Assembly (NCBI RefSeq): GCF_030683065.1
Contig: NZ_JAUXMX010000046.1
Location: 62,001-126,000, forward strand
Reading direction: 5' to 3'
Length of the DNA: 64,000 nt
Origin: Pseudomonas sp.
Lineage (GTDB): Bacteria; Pseudomonadota; Gammaproteobacteria; Pseudomonadales; Pseudomonadaceae
The position numbers were made by a program, and so were the translations under genes. The notes below the pieces were generated by a model. It saw only the letters and a list, made by a program, of their open reading frames with translations, was not told the origin of the DNA and ran no database searches. Every line of letters begins with the position of its first letter. The stretch's first letter is position 1. Of this stretch, positions 28,801 to 37,418 are shown in pieces.

Positions 28801-29931
28801 CGTGCCGCTGTCAATCACGTAGCGGATGCCCGGCACGGTCAGCGAGGTTTCGGCGACGTTGGTGGCCAGGACGATCTTGCGCGCGCCCATGGGCGCGAAA
28901 ATCTTCTGCTGCTCGGCCGGGCTGAGGCGTGCATACAGCGGCAGCACTTCGCTGAACCTCAGGTTGGCCTTGCGCAGCACCTCGGCACAATCGCGGATCT
29001 CGCGCTCGCCAGGGAGGAACACCAGCACATCGCCGGGACGCTTGCCTTCGCTCTTCTCGAAGGCAGCGATTTCTTCCAGCGTGGCGAGAATCGCCTGATC
29101 GACCGAGAGGTCTTCCTCGACCCGGTTGCCGTCCTCGTCCTGCTCGGATGTCAGTGGCCGGTACCAGGTATCGACCGGAAAGGTACGCCCGGAGACTTCA
29201 ACGATAGGTGCGCCGCCAAAGTGCTCGGAAAAACGCTGCAGGTCGATGGTCGCCGAGGTGATGATCAGCTTGAGGTCGGGACGACGCACCAGCAGGGTTT
29301 TCAGATAGCCGAGCAGGAAGTCGATGTTCAGGCTGCGCTCGTGGGCTTCGTCGACGATCAGGGTGTCGTACTTTTCCAGGTAGCGGTCGTGCTGGGTCTC
29401 GGCCAGCAGGATACCGTCGGTCATCAGCTTGATCAGGCTGCGCTCGCTGCTCTGATCCTCGAAACGCACCTGATAGCCGACCAGCTCACCGAGTGGCGTG
29501 CCAATTTCTTCCGCCACCCGCATGGCGACACTGCGCGCGGCCAGGCGCCGGGGCTGGGTGTGGCCAATCAGGCCATGCACGCCGCGCCCCAGCTCCAGGC
29601 AGATCTTCGGCAACTGGGTGGTCTTGCCCGAGCCGGTCTCGCCAGCGATCACCACCACCTGATGCTTGGCGATGGCGGCCTTGATCTCCTCGCGCTTGGC
29701 GGCGATCGGCAAGGCATCATCGTAGCGCATGATCGGCACGCTCAGGCGGCGCGCCTCGACCTTGGCCGTTGATGCCTGAAAGCGTTCCAGCCACTGCGCC
29801 AGCTTGCTCTCGTCAAGCGGACTCTGCTTGCGCAGCTCAAGCAACTGGCGACGCAGGCGATGACGATCGACCTGCAGGGCTTGATCGAGGTTTTGCAGGA
29901 GGTGGTCGGTGTCAGTAATCGGATCGGTCAT
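25900..29931 (-). CDS. hrpA: DEAH-box ATP-dependent RNA helicase HrpA
   Basis: This 1343-residue helicase has Walker A VIAGETGSGKTTQLPKI at about residue 83 and DEAH in IVDEAHERSLNIDFLLG. VFLPGEREIRD, ATNVAETSLTVPGIRYVID and QRKGRCGRVEPGICVRLF mark the second RecA domain. The ratchet/OB region and a large DUF3418 C-terminal domain follow. HrpA releases stalled or collided ribosomes on mRNA. E. coli HrpA is about 1300 residues. Part of the excess is a low-complexity insert at about residues 615-655 that includes a repeat-derived peptide (see 28037-28068). The ATG at 29931 was chosen; an upstream in-frame start lacks support. Confidence 0.93.
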   Translation of the reverse strand: MTDPITDTDHLLQNLDQALQVDRHRLRRQLLELRKQSPLDESKLAQWLERFQASTAKVEARRLSVPIMRYDDALPIAAKREEIKAAIAKHQVVVIAGETGSGKTTQLPKICLELGRGVHGLIGHTQPRRLAARSVAMRVAEEIGTPLGELVGYQVRFEDQSSERSLIKLMTDGILLAETQHDRYLEKYDTLIVDEAHERSLNIDFLLGYLKTLLVRRPDLKLIITSATIDLQRFSEHFGGAPIVEVSGRTFPVDTWYRPLTSEQDEDGNRVEEDLSVDQAILATLEEIAAFEKSEGKRPGDVLVFLPGEREIRDCAEVLRKANLRFSEVLPLYARLSPAEQQKIFAPMGARKIVLATNVAETSLTVPGIRYVIDSGTARISRYSYRAKVQRLPIEAVSQASANQRKGRCGRVEPGICVRLFSEEDFNGRPAFTDPEILRTNLAAVILQMLHLRLGEIEDFPFIEPPDGKAISDGFNLLQELSAVNREGQLTALGRQLARLPVDPRLGRMVLEGASQGSLEEVLIIASSLSVQDPRERPSDRQQAADQAHAQWKDVDSDFAALINLWRGFEEQRQALGSGALRSWCRKNFLNYLRLREWRDAHRQLVLIARELKLAEGNGNADGYRSAQRHPTKGGSAQQAIAPANGIDKDKDEAAQRAQGYAAVHKAILSGLLSQIGQKTEDGDFLGARQRRFWVHPSSVIGRKKPTWIMASELVETTKLFARMVAKIEPDWIEPLAPHLIKKNHLEPHWEKKRGQVVAFEQISLYGLIVVGRRPVHYGPIDPVVSRELFIREGLVGGEILSRAKCLSANRKLLEQLDELEAKARRRDILADEETLFDYYAARLPAEIHQAATFDSWYKLESQKDPQLLIMREEDVLARDAKEITAAQYPDTLRLGELTLPLSYHFEPNHLRDGVTLRVPAPLLPQLPAERLQWLVPGLLEAKCIALVRNLPKALRKNFVPVPDFIGAALSKLSVGEGSLSAALGRELQRMTGVRVSEEAWVEAEAQLDSHLKMNLEVVDTHGKLLGEGRDLAELCARFAEASQAALALPQTEKSQKSVEAKAFVAVAEKTQQQIAGLSMTVYPALVEESGTVKEGRFPTQAEAEFQHRRALQRLLLQQLAEPAKFLRGKLPGLTELSLLHRDLGRVEALVEDILLASLDSCILDGEATLPRDGVALATLAEKKRGDWSSHAERLGKLTLEILKLWHSLQKRFKGKIDLAQAIALNDIKLQLGNLVYPGFVRETPGEWLKELPRYLKAIEQRLDKIGGQLQRDRVWSGELAGYWEQYQARLGKHRKEGKRDPQLTQYRWMLEEYRVSLFAQQLGTKLAVSDKRLSKQWSQVEG
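28037..28068. repeat. REP-like palindrome embedded in the hrpA coding frame
   Basis: The stretch starts CGTAGGATGG and continues GTTGAGCGGAGCGATACCCATC. It is the same family as the intergenic repeat at 56769-56816. On the minus strand it is translated as DGYRSAQRHPTKG inside HrpA at about residues 622-633. It lies within a Gly/Ala/Gln-rich insert between conserved HrpA blocks. Confidence 0.75.
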
Positions 29932-30055
29932 CAGGCAGCCGTGGCAAAGCAGTGTAGGCACGCACGCGCACCCAGCTAGAAATAATAGGCGGGGATTGTC
30001 GCAGATTTGCGCCGTGAAAAACGACAGCGTGTAGGTGAGCCCGGATGGCGTCTGC

Positions 30056-30132
30056 CGGGAGGGAGGCAGGCACGGACGGCGCTCCGGGCGGCCGGGGCGC
30101 CGTCCGCCCGGAACGCAGCGACAACCCTCCCG
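30056..30132. repeat. Large nested hairpin between hrpA and fadD1
   Basis: The outer arms CGGGAGGG (30056-30063) and CCCTCCCG (30125-30132) enclose a second stem. That stem has 12-bp arms (30074-30085 and 30094-30105) with one imperfect pair. The structure is very GC-rich and lacks a T-run. It may be a degenerate REPIN or a transcription barrier. Confidence 0.55.
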
Positions 30133-30210
30133 CGTTTATGTCGCGCCCTGCGGCGAGTGGCACCCTATGGATGGCGGACAGCCAGCCAAGCCATATGGAT
30201 CGGTAAAACG

Positions 30211-30231
30211 TCAAAACCCCGCACGGGGCGG
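30211..30231 (-). terminator. Rho-independent terminator of fadD1
   Basis: On the minus strand CCCCGC-CCCGT-GCGGGG is followed by TTTT. It lies 24 bp after the fadD1 stop. Confidence 0.85.
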
Positions 30232-30254
30232 GGCTTTGGTTGTATAGCCGAGGT

Positions 30255-31943
30255 TTACTTGGCGGCCAGTTTCTTCAGCTCTTCGTCGCGCAGTTCGCGG
30301 CGCAGGATCTTGCCGACGTTGGTGGTCGGCAGCGTATCGCGAAACTCCACAGCCTTCGGCACCTTGTAGCCGGTGAGATTGGCACGCATGTGCTCCATGA
30401 CCTGCTCCTTGGTCAGGGTCACGCCCGGCTTGACGACCACGAATATCTTGATCGCCTCGCCCGACTTCTCGTCCGGGATGCCGATAGCCGCGCACTGCAA
30501 CACACCCGGCAGGGTGGCCAGCACGTCTTCCAGTTCGTTGGGGTAAACGTTGAAGCCGGACACCAGAATCATGTCTTTCTTGCGGTCGACGATACGCATG
30601 TAGCCGTCTTCCTGGATCACCGCGATGTCACCGGTCTTCAACCAACCGTCAGCGTCGAGGATTTCGTCGGTGGCATCCTGGCGCTGCCAGTAGCCCTTCA
30701 TCACCTGCGGGCCCTTGACACACAACTCGCCAATCGCGCCGAGCGCCAGTTCATTGCCTTCGTCGTCGATAACCTTGCATTCGGTGGAGGGTACCGGGAT
30801 GCCGATGGTGCCCAACTGAATGTTCTGGATCGGGTTAACCGAGGCCACCGGGCTGGTTTCGGTCATGCCAAAGCCTTCGCAAATCGGGCTACCGGTCACC
30901 TGAGTCCAGCGTTCAGCGGCTGCCAATTGCAAGGCCATGCCGCCGGACAGGGTAATTTTCAGGGCCGAGAAGTCGAGCTTCTGAAATTCTTCGTTGTGGC
31001 ACAGGGCAACAAACAGCGTGTTGAGGCCGACAAAGCCGCTGAACTTGTAGCGCGACAGATCCTTGACCATACCTGGCAAGTCACGCGGATTGGTGATCAG
31101 TACGTTGTGGTTACCGATCAACATCATGGCCATGCAGTGAAAGGTGAACGCATAGATGTGATAGAGCGGCAGCGGCGCAATCACGATCTCGCTGCCTTCA
31201 TTCATGTTCGACGCCATCATCTCGCGGGCTTGCAGCATGTTGGCGATCAGGTTGCGATGGGTCAGCATCGCGCCCTTGGCCACACCAGTAGTGCCGCCGG
31301 TGTACTGCAGTACGGCAATCTCGCTATTGGCTGGGTTGGCGTCCTTGACACTCTTGCCACGACCTTTGCTCAGTGCTTCGGTGAACTTGATGGCGTGCGG
31401 CAGGTTGTAGGCCGGCACCATCTTCTTCACGTACTTGACCACACTGTTGACCAGCAGGCGCTTGAGCGGCGGCAGCATGTCGCCGACTTCAGTGATGATG
31501 ACCGTCTTGATCCCGGTCTTGGGCACCACCTGCTCGACCAGATGGGCCATGTTGGCCAGGCTGATCAGCGCTTTGGCGCCGGAGTCATTGAACTGGTGTT
31601 CCATTTCCCGCGCGGTGTACAGCGGGTTGGTGTTGACGACTACCAGGCCGGCGCGGATGGCGCCAAATACGGCAATCGGGTATTGCAGGACGTTGGGCAA
31701 CTGCACCGCGATGCGATCGCCAGGTTGCAGATCGGTGTGCTGCTGCAAATAAGCAGCAAAGGCACCGGACAGTTCGTACAGCTCGCTGTAGCTGATGGTC
31801 TTGCCAAGGTTGCTGAAGGCAGGCTTGTCAGCGAAGCGCTGGCAGGACTGTTGCAGTACCGCCTGAATATTCGGGTACTGATCGGGATCGATTTCGGCAG
31901 CAATCCCGACGGGATACTTGTCCTTCCAAAAATTTTCGGTCAT
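30255..31943 (-). CDS. fadD1: Long-chain fatty acid-CoA ligase FadD1
   Basis: This 562-residue ligase activates long-chain fatty acids as acyl-CoA at the inner membrane for beta-oxidation. The start MTENFWKDKYPVGIAAEIDP is characteristic of pseudomonad FadD1. The P-loop-like motif is QYTGGTTGVAKGAMLTH at about residue 210. The adenine motif GFGMTETSPVASVNP and the motif GWLKTGDIAVIQEDGYMRIV are present, with the catalytic Lys in TTNVGKILRREL. AGGAGT precedes the ATG. fadD2 lies upstream in the same orientation with a 384-bp gap, so each gene probably has its own promoter. Confidence 0.95.
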   Translation of the reverse strand: MTENFWKDKYPVGIAAEIDPDQYPNIQAVLQQSCQRFADKPAFSNLGKTISYSELYELSGAFAAYLQQHTDLQPGDRIAVQLPNVLQYPIAVFGAIRAGLVVVNTNPLYTAREMEHQFNDSGAKALISLANMAHLVEQVVPKTGIKTVIITEVGDMLPPLKRLLVNSVVKYVKKMVPAYNLPHAIKFTEALSKGRGKSVKDANPANSEIAVLQYTGGTTGVAKGAMLTHRNLIANMLQAREMMASNMNEGSEIVIAPLPLYHIYAFTFHCMAMMLIGNHNVLITNPRDLPGMVKDLSRYKFSGFVGLNTLFVALCHNEEFQKLDFSALKITLSGGMALQLAAAERWTQVTGSPICEGFGMTETSPVASVNPIQNIQLGTIGIPVPSTECKVIDDEGNELALGAIGELCVKGPQVMKGYWQRQDATDEILDADGWLKTGDIAVIQEDGYMRIVDRKKDMILVSGFNVYPNELEDVLATLPGVLQCAAIGIPDEKSGEAIKIFVVVKPGVTLTKEQVMEHMRANLTGYKVPKAVEFRDTLPTTNVGKILRRELRDEELKKLAAK

Positions 31944-32327
31944 GGACGCCCACTCCTAAGCAACAGCTGATCTTCACCGCGCAGAGGCGGTTGTTTATTG
32001 TATGTTTGCCTACTTTCAGGCCTATCAGACAGCCAAAAAGCGGCCCGAGAGTAGCAGCTTTGCCCAAGAGCGCCTAGCACCAAACAGTGCCTTGCCAGTG
32101 CCAAACGTGACTAATTATTAAAATATAGTCACCTCGCGCACATGTCACCTACGCCTTGCCTGGCAAGCCTTACACAGGTTGGTGTACCCCTGTAGGTTGA
32201 TGTTGAGCCCAGCGAAGCCCAACAGGTGATGACTTGCCGCCTGGGCCAAATCCGGAGGGCCGGTGTCGCCAGCCCGGGAGCTGGTCGGATTTAACCCTGT
32301 TCTGCAGCGCAAGAGCCCGACAGGCTG
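31944..32327. other. fadD2-fadD1 intergenic region with a degenerate palindromic repeat
   Basis: A REP-like element at about 32192-32223 (GTAGGTTG, then GTTGAGCCCAGCGAAG and CCCAAC) resembles the repeats at 28037 and 56769. An AT-rich stretch near 32105-32130 is the best candidate for a fadD1 promoter. No gene was found. Confidence 0.45.
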
Positions 32328-34016
32328 CTAGGCGATATCGCGCAGCTCGCGGCGGAGGATCTTGCCCACCGGGGTCATTGGCAAGGAGTCGCGGAAAACA
32401 ATGTGCTTGGGCACCTTGTAGCCGGTGAAATTTTCCTTGCAGAAAGCCTTCAACTCCTCGGCACTCAGACCACTATCACGGGCAACGACAAACAGCTTGA
32501 CCGCCTCGCCGGACTTTTCGTCAGGCACACCAATCGCCGCACAACTGACCACTTGCGGGTGGCCCATGACCACGTCCTCGATCTCGTTGGGGTACACATT
32601 GAAGCCGGAGATGATGATCATGTCCTTCTTGCGGTCGACGATGCGCACAAAGCCATCTGGATCGATTACCCCAATGTCGCCGCTCTTGAACCAGCCCTCG
32701 GCGTCCAGTACCTCGCGAGTAGCTTCTTCACGCTGCCAATAGCCCTTCATCACCTGCGGGCCCTTGATGCACAACTCGCCGCGCTCGCCCAGCGCCAGCG
32801 TGTTGCCATCGTCATCGATGATCTTGAACGCCGTGCCTGGCACCGGAATACCCACCGTCCCCAGGCGTGCCTGAGCGCCGTAGGGGTTGGTGCTGGCCAC
32901 TGGTGCAGTCTCGGTGAGGCCGTAGCCTTCGACCACTGTGCAGTCGGTGATGGCCTGCCAACGCTCGGCGGTGGCCTTGACCAGCGCGGTGCCGCCGGAG
33001 TTGGTGACCTTGAGCTTGGAGAAATCCAGGTTCTTGAATTGCGGGTGATCCATCAAGGCAACGAACAGGGTATTGAGCCCAAGCAGTGCGGAAAACTGCC
33101 ATTTGCCCAGTTCCTTGATGAAGCCGGCGATGTCGCGCGGGTTGGTGATCAGCACGTTGTGGTTGCCATTGACCATCATGCACATGCAGTTCGCGGTAAA
33201 CGCATAGATATGATAAAGCGGCAGCGGCGCGATCATGATTTCCTGGCCCTGCTTCATCAGCGGGCTGCCGTCCTCCCCCAACTGCGACAGGCAGGCATCG
33301 ACCTGCAGCATGTTGGCCACCAGGTTGCCGTGGGTCAGCATGGCGCCCTTGGCCACCCCGGTGGTGCCGCCGGTGTATTGCAATACAGCAACATCGTCAT
33401 GGCCGATCTTAACCGGCTTGATCCCGCGCCCATGCCCCTGCTTGAGTGCCACCTTGAACGACACGGCCTGAGGCAGATGGTAGTCCGGCACCATCTTCTT
33501 GACCTTCTTCAGTACGGTATTGACCAGCCAACCCTTGAGGGGCGGCAACATGTCGCCCATCCGCGCTTCGATCAGGTAGTCGATCTCGGTGTCGGGCAGC
33601 ACATCCTGCACCAGCTTGCCGAACATGTTCAGGTAGACCAGGGCACGCACACCCGCATCCTTGAACTGATGACGCATCTCGCGGGCGGTGTACAGCGGGT
33701 TGGTGTTGACCACGATCAACCCGGCGCGCATGGCGCCGAACACCGCAATCGGGTATTGCAGGATATTGGGCATCTGCACGGCAATCCGGTCGCCGGGTTG
33801 CAGGTCGGTATTTTTTTGCAGGTAGCTGGCAAAGGCGCCGGACAGTCGATCCAGCTCGGCATACGTCAGGGTCACGCCCAGATTGCTGAACGCCGGGCGG
33901 TCGGCGAACTTCTTGCACGAGCGCTCGAACACCTCGATCACCGACGAGTAGGCACTCATGTCGATAGTATTGGGCACACCGGCCGGGCGTTTGTCGTTCC
34001 AGAAATCAGGCTGCAT
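32328..34016 (-). CDS. fadD2: Long-chain fatty acid-CoA ligase FadD2
   Basis: This 562-residue paralogue of FadD1 begins MQPDFWNDKRPAGVPNTIDM. It carries QYTGGTTGVAKGAMLTH at about residue 212, GYGLTETAPVASTNPYG and GWFKSGDIGVIDPDGFVRIV, with the catalytic Lys in TPVGKILRREL. In P. aeruginosa the fadD2-fadD1 pair shares fatty-acid activation with different chain-length preferences. The divergent lysophospholipase-phaJ operon starts 229 bp away, and lipid-responsive control such as PsrA/FadR type is plausible but no operator was identified. Confidence 0.95.
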   Translation of the reverse strand: MQPDFWNDKRPAGVPNTIDMSAYSSVIEVFERSCKKFADRPAFSNLGVTLTYAELDRLSGAFASYLQKNTDLQPGDRIAVQMPNILQYPIAVFGAMRAGLIVVNTNPLYTAREMRHQFKDAGVRALVYLNMFGKLVQDVLPDTEIDYLIEARMGDMLPPLKGWLVNTVLKKVKKMVPDYHLPQAVSFKVALKQGHGRGIKPVKIGHDDVAVLQYTGGTTGVAKGAMLTHGNLVANMLQVDACLSQLGEDGSPLMKQGQEIMIAPLPLYHIYAFTANCMCMMVNGNHNVLITNPRDIAGFIKELGKWQFSALLGLNTLFVALMDHPQFKNLDFSKLKVTNSGGTALVKATAERWQAITDCTVVEGYGLTETAPVASTNPYGAQARLGTVGIPVPGTAFKIIDDDGNTLALGERGELCIKGPQVMKGYWQREEATREVLDAEGWFKSGDIGVIDPDGFVRIVDRKKDMIIISGFNVYPNEIEDVVMGHPQVVSCAAIGVPDEKSGEAVKLFVVARDSGLSAEELKAFCKENFTGYKVPKHIVFRDSLPMTPVGKILRRELRDIA

Positions 34017-34244
34017 TATTTTTATCCTCGTCCCCTGAAAGTGTCTACTCCGCGGTGTCCGTCATGGCAAAAAATCACCACGACGGCCGGCAAGAGGCTG
34101 ACCGGACGTTAGCAGCTCCGCTACGTAGCGCAAATACTTGCGGGGCGTCATTGACAGCGTGAATCTTCGATCACGCCATACGGCTGGGAAAAGCCTACGC
34201 GCAAGCTCTACAATGCCAGGCTTCCAACGGCCGAAGGATCCGCC

Positions 34245-35207
34245 ATGCAGCACAATGCCTTTTGGCTCAGTAGCAGCGATGCCGTGCCGCTCTATGTGAA
34301 CCACTGGTTTGCCGAACAACCGCCAAAAGCGGTGGTGATGGTGGCCCATGGCATGGCCGAACACAGCGGGCGCTATGCTCGCCTGGGCGCCGCCTTGGTC
34401 GCTGCGGGCTTCGAACTCTATGCCCACGACCAGCGCGGCCACGGCAAGACAGCCGAAAACGGTCGCCTAGGGCACTATGCGGACGCCAATGGCTGGGATC
34501 TGGTTGTGGGCGACCTGGCGTGCCTCAACCATCATATTCGTCAGCAGCACCCGCAGACGCCGATCTTCCTGCTGGGCCACAGCATGGGCAGCTACATCGG
34601 CCAGGCTTATTTAATGCAGCACAGCTGCAGCCTGCAGGGCGCCATCCTGTCCGGCTCCAACTACCAGCCACCGGCGCTGTACCGCGCAGCCCGGCTGATT
34701 GCCCGCTTCGAGCGCTGGCGCCAGGGGCCTACCGGAAAAAGCGCACTGATCGAGTGGATATCCTTCGGCGCGTTCAACAAGGCCTTCACGCCCAACCGCA
34801 CCCGCTTCGACTGGCTGAGCCGCGACCCTGCCGAAGTAGATGCCTACCTCAACGACCCGCTCTGCGGTTTGCGCTGCAGCAACCAGTTATGGCTCGACCT
34901 GCTCGACGGCCTGCTGCAGATCACCCCGCGGCATAACCTGGCGCAGATCGACTGCAAACTGCCGCTGCTGGTGATCGGCGGCGCCTGCGACCCGGTCAGC
35001 GACGGCAAGCGCTTAACCGACCTGACCACCGCCCTGCGCGAGGCTGGCCATACCCAGGTGCAACTTAAAATCTATCCGGGTGCTCGCCACGAGCTGCTCA
35101 ACGAGAGCAACCGTGACGATGTCACCGCCGACTTGATCGACTGGCTGGAACAGGCCCTGAGCCATCCCCGCCAGCTTCACCCAAAGCCCCAGGAGAAACA
35201 CCCATGA
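34245..35207 (+). CDS. Lysophospholipase-like alpha/beta hydrolase (monoacylglycerol lipase type)
   Basis: This 320-residue hydrolase has the oxyanion region MVAHGMAEHSGRYARLG and the nucleophile elbow GHSMGSYIGQAYL at about residue 112. The catalytic Asp lies in IGGACDPVSDGKRL and the His in YPGARHELLNES. There is no signal peptide. It would release fatty acids from monoacylglycerol or lysophospholipid, which the divergent FadD ligases could activate. Its stop overlaps the phaJ start (ATGA). The product corresponds in position to the P. aeruginosa gene between fadD2 and phaJ1. Confidence 0.9.
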   Translation: MQHNAFWLSSSDAVPLYVNHWFAEQPPKAVVMVAHGMAEHSGRYARLGAALVAAGFELYAHDQRGHGKTAENGRLGHYADANGWDLVVGDLACLNHHIRQQHPQTPIFLLGHSMGSYIGQAYLMQHSCSLQGAILSGSNYQPPALYRAARLIARFERWRQGPTGKSALIEWISFGAFNKAFTPNRTRFDWLSRDPAEVDAYLNDPLCGLRCSNQLWLDLLDGLLQITPRHNLAQIDCKLPLLVIGGACDPVSDGKRLTDLTTALREAGHTQVQLKIYPGARHELLNESNRDDVTADLIDWLEQALSHPRQLHPKPQEKHP

Positions 35208-35674
35208 GTCAAAGCAGCAACACGCCTTACGACGTTTTAGAAGTAGGCCAGACCGCGAGCTACAGCAAGACCGTCGAAGAGCGCGACATCCAATTGTTCG
35301 CCGCTGTTTCCGGCGACCGTAACCCCGTGCACCTGGATGCCGAATACGCCGCCACCACCATGTTCAAGGAGCGTATCGCCCACGGCATGTTCAGCGGCGC
35401 CCTGATCAGCGCGGCAGTGGCCTGCGAACTGCCCGGACCCGGCACCATCTACCTGGGCCAGCAAATGCGCTTCACCGCCCCCGTAAAGCTCGGCGACACC
35501 CTCACCGTACGCCTGGAAATCCTGGAAAAGCTGCCAAAATTCCGTGTGCGTGTTGCCACTCGGGTGTTCAACCAGAATGACGAACTGGTCGTCGACGGTG
35601 AGGCAGAAATCCTCGCCCCGCGTAAACAGCAGACTGTAGAGCTGGCCGAGCTGCCGCCAATCACCATCGGTTAA
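35204..35674 (+). CDS. phaJ: (R)-specific enoyl-CoA hydratase PhaJ (MaoC-like hot-dog)
   Basis: This 156-residue protein is a single hot-dog fold enzyme of the MaoC/PhaJ family. The catalytic Asp/His motif is GDRNPVHLDAEYA at about residue 40. GMFSGALISAAVACELPGPG follows. PhaJ converts trans-2-enoyl-CoA to (R)-3-hydroxyacyl-CoA, the precursor for medium-chain polyhydroxyalkanoate. The length equals P. aeruginosa PhaJ1. It is translationally coupled to the lipase gene, and AGGAG precedes the ATG. Confidence 0.92.
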   Translation: MSQSSNTPYDVLEVGQTASYSKTVEERDIQLFAAVSGDRNPVHLDAEYAATTMFKERIAHGMFSGALISAAVACELPGPGTIYLGQQMRFTAPVKLGDTLTVRLEILEKLPKFRVRVATRVFNQNDELVVDGEAEILAPRKQQTVELAELPPITIG

Positions 35675-35826
35675 GCCTCGATTTTTTGCGGAGGTGCTAT
35701 TCGCCTCCGCTGATCGCGGGCTCGATGAGGGGGTGGACCGCCCCTCCCGTCAACTAATCCTGTACAGGCCGCCCGCAAGAACACCCTTGTAGCGAGCCTT
35801 CCCCCATTGTTTCACTGGAGAATTCC

Positions 35827-36333
35827 ATGTCCCTGTCCATGCACCAAGCCTCTGTACCGGTGTTTATCCGCCAACTCGGCAACCTCTCGACCATCCTCGG
35901 CCTGGCAGCCACCGACGCCGAAAACCGCAAGATCGAGCCCGCTGTTCTGCTCAATGCCCGCCTGGCGCCGGACATGTTCCCGCTGATCCGCCAAGTACAG
36001 ATCGCCTGCGATGGCGCCTTGGCTGGCACCGCACTACTGGCCAACATTGACGCTCCCGGCCAGACCGATGACGAAGCCAGCTTCGCCGAACTGCAGGCAC
36101 GGATTGCCCGGGTTCAGGCCTTTCTGCAAGGCATCAGCGCAGCCCAGATCGACGGCAGCGAAGAACGCACCGTGACCCTCTCGCGTCGCGGCAAGGACAC
36201 CCACTTCCAGGGCCAGGCCTTCCTGCTCGATCACGTCATGCCGAACTTCTATTTCCACCTCACTACCGCCTACGCCATTTTGCGCCACAACGGCGTAGCC
36301 ATCGGCAAGCGCGACTTCCTCGGCACCCGCTGA
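35827..36333 (+). CDS. DUF1993 family protein
   Basis: This 168-residue protein matches the DUF1993 pattern: MSLSMHQASVPVFIRQLGNL, LAPDMFPLIRQVQIACD, then FYFHLTTAYAILRHNGVAIG near the C-terminus. The conserved His residues (F-HLTTAY-ILRH) recall the DinB/YfiT-like four-helix fold, which may bind metal. GGAGAATTCC precedes the ATG. Function unknown. It follows phaJ after 152 bp that contain a stem-loop at 35688-35710 without a T-run. The remaining part of the gap to pdxJ (36334-36617) shows no gene. Confidence 0.85.
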   Translation: MSLSMHQASVPVFIRQLGNLSTILGLAATDAENRKIEPAVLLNARLAPDMFPLIRQVQIACDGALAGTALLANIDAPGQTDDEASFAELQARIARVQAFLQGISAAQIDGSEERTVTLSRRGKDTHFQGQAFLLDHVMPNFYFHLTTAYAILRHNGVAIGKRDFLGTR

Positions 36334-36617
36334 GCAACAAGACCAAGGGTGGGGCTCTTGCGGAAACACCGAACGGTCCAGACTGGATTGTTCGGCTCAC
36401 ATCCAGTTGAGGTCTCCACCCACGGCACTGGCGTCACGACAACACAGCAATCTCGGAACTTAGTGGGCCTGGCGGCGCAGGGCATATGCGCACTAACGGC
36501 GCCCTTGCCGAGCGCCGCACAACGCAGCGCGCGCACTGGGGCCATTGATGCAATGGCCCGAAAAATAACCGTGGACGGGCTGGGGCTCCATGCCCAGATG
36601 CAGGTTAGCCGGATAAT

Positions 36618-36678
36618 CTAGCAGGCTGTTGAAACACTACCTGCGCAGCTAATCCTGCGTTGTTCAACGGCCTGCTAG
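36618..36678. repeat. 61-bp inverted repeat (CTAGCAGGCTGTTGAA family) overlapping the pdxJ stop
   Basis: The 16-bp arms at 36618-36633 and 36663-36678 are inverted with one mismatch, around a 29-bp spacer. The pdxJ stop codon (36675-36677) is formed by the right arm. It is probably a transcription barrier at the end of the rnc-era-recO-pdxJ operon. It is distinct from the other palindrome families in the window. Confidence 0.7.
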
Positions 36679-37418
36679 CGATTAGCCGCCGCGAGTATCA
36701 ACTGTTTCATCTCCACCACCGCCTGCTTGAAACCGACAAACAGCGCATGGGCGACCAGCGCGTGGCCGATGTTCAGCTCGTTGATCCCCGGGATCGCTGC
36801 CACCGGCTCGACATTGTGGTAGTGCAGGCCGTGACCGGCGTTGACGATCAGGCCATGGGCCAGGCCGCAGGCCACGCCGTCGCGAATCCGCGCCAACTCC
36901 CTGGCTGTTTCGGCCGGGGTAACAGCATCGGCATAGCGCCCGGTATGCAGTTCGATAGCCGGCGCACCGACGCGTTTGGAGGCTTCGATCTGCTGCGGGT
37001 CAGGGTCGATGAACAGCGAGACTTCGCAGCCGATCCGACTCAGGCGCTCCACGGCGGCGCGAATCCGCGCTTCTTGCCCTGCCACATCCAGGCCACCCTC
37101 AGTAGTCAGCTCCTGACGAGTTTCCGGTACCAGACAGACGTGTTCGGGACGAATGCTTTCGGCGAAGGCGAGCATCTCTTCGGTGACGCCCATCTCGAAG
37201 TTCATCCGCGTCTGCATGACCTCCTTGAGCATCCGTACGTCGCGCTCCTGGATATGTCGGCGGTCTTCGCGCAGGTGCACGGTGATGCCATCTGCGCCCG
37301 CCTCTTCGGCGTCCAGCGCGGCCTTGACCGGGTCCGGATAGCGCGTGCCGCGGGCCTGGCGCAGGGTCGCCACATGGTCGATGTTCACACCCAGCAGAAT
37401 ACGGTTAGCGTCAGTCAC
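36675..37418 (-). CDS. pdxJ: Pyridoxine 5'-phosphate synthase PdxJ
   Basis: This 247-residue TIM-barrel enzyme condenses 1-deoxyxylulose-5-phosphate with 3-amino-2-oxopropyl phosphate to give pyridoxine 5'-phosphate. Motifs are [18 protein letters not shown] at the N-terminus, [37 protein letters not shown] and [12 protein letters not shown] with its His residues. The start overlaps the recO stop by 8 bases. This rnc-era-recO-pdxJ order is conserved in gammaproteobacteria. Confidence 0.97.
   Translation of the reverse strand: MTDANRILLGVNIDHVATLRQARGTRYPDPVKAALDAEEAGADGITVHLREDRRHIQERDVRMLKEVMQTRMNFEMGVTEEMLAFAESIRPEHVCLVPETRQELTTEGGLDVAGQEARIRAAVERLSRIGCEVSLFIDPDPQQIEASKRVGAPAIELHTGRYADAVTPAETARELARIRDGVACGLAHGLIVNAGHGLHYHNVEPVAAIPGINELNIGHALVAHALFVGFKQAVVEMKQLILAAANR

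Noticed and set aside
25900..29961. Long plus-strand open frames opposite hrpA (for example 27331-29772)
   Set aside because: They are shadows produced by GC-rich codon bias opposite a clear HrpA with all helicase motifs.
35688..35710. Stem GCGGAGG...CCTCCGC after phaJ as a terminator
   Set aside because: The T-run lies before the stem instead of after it on the phaJ strand, so it is only a hairpin.
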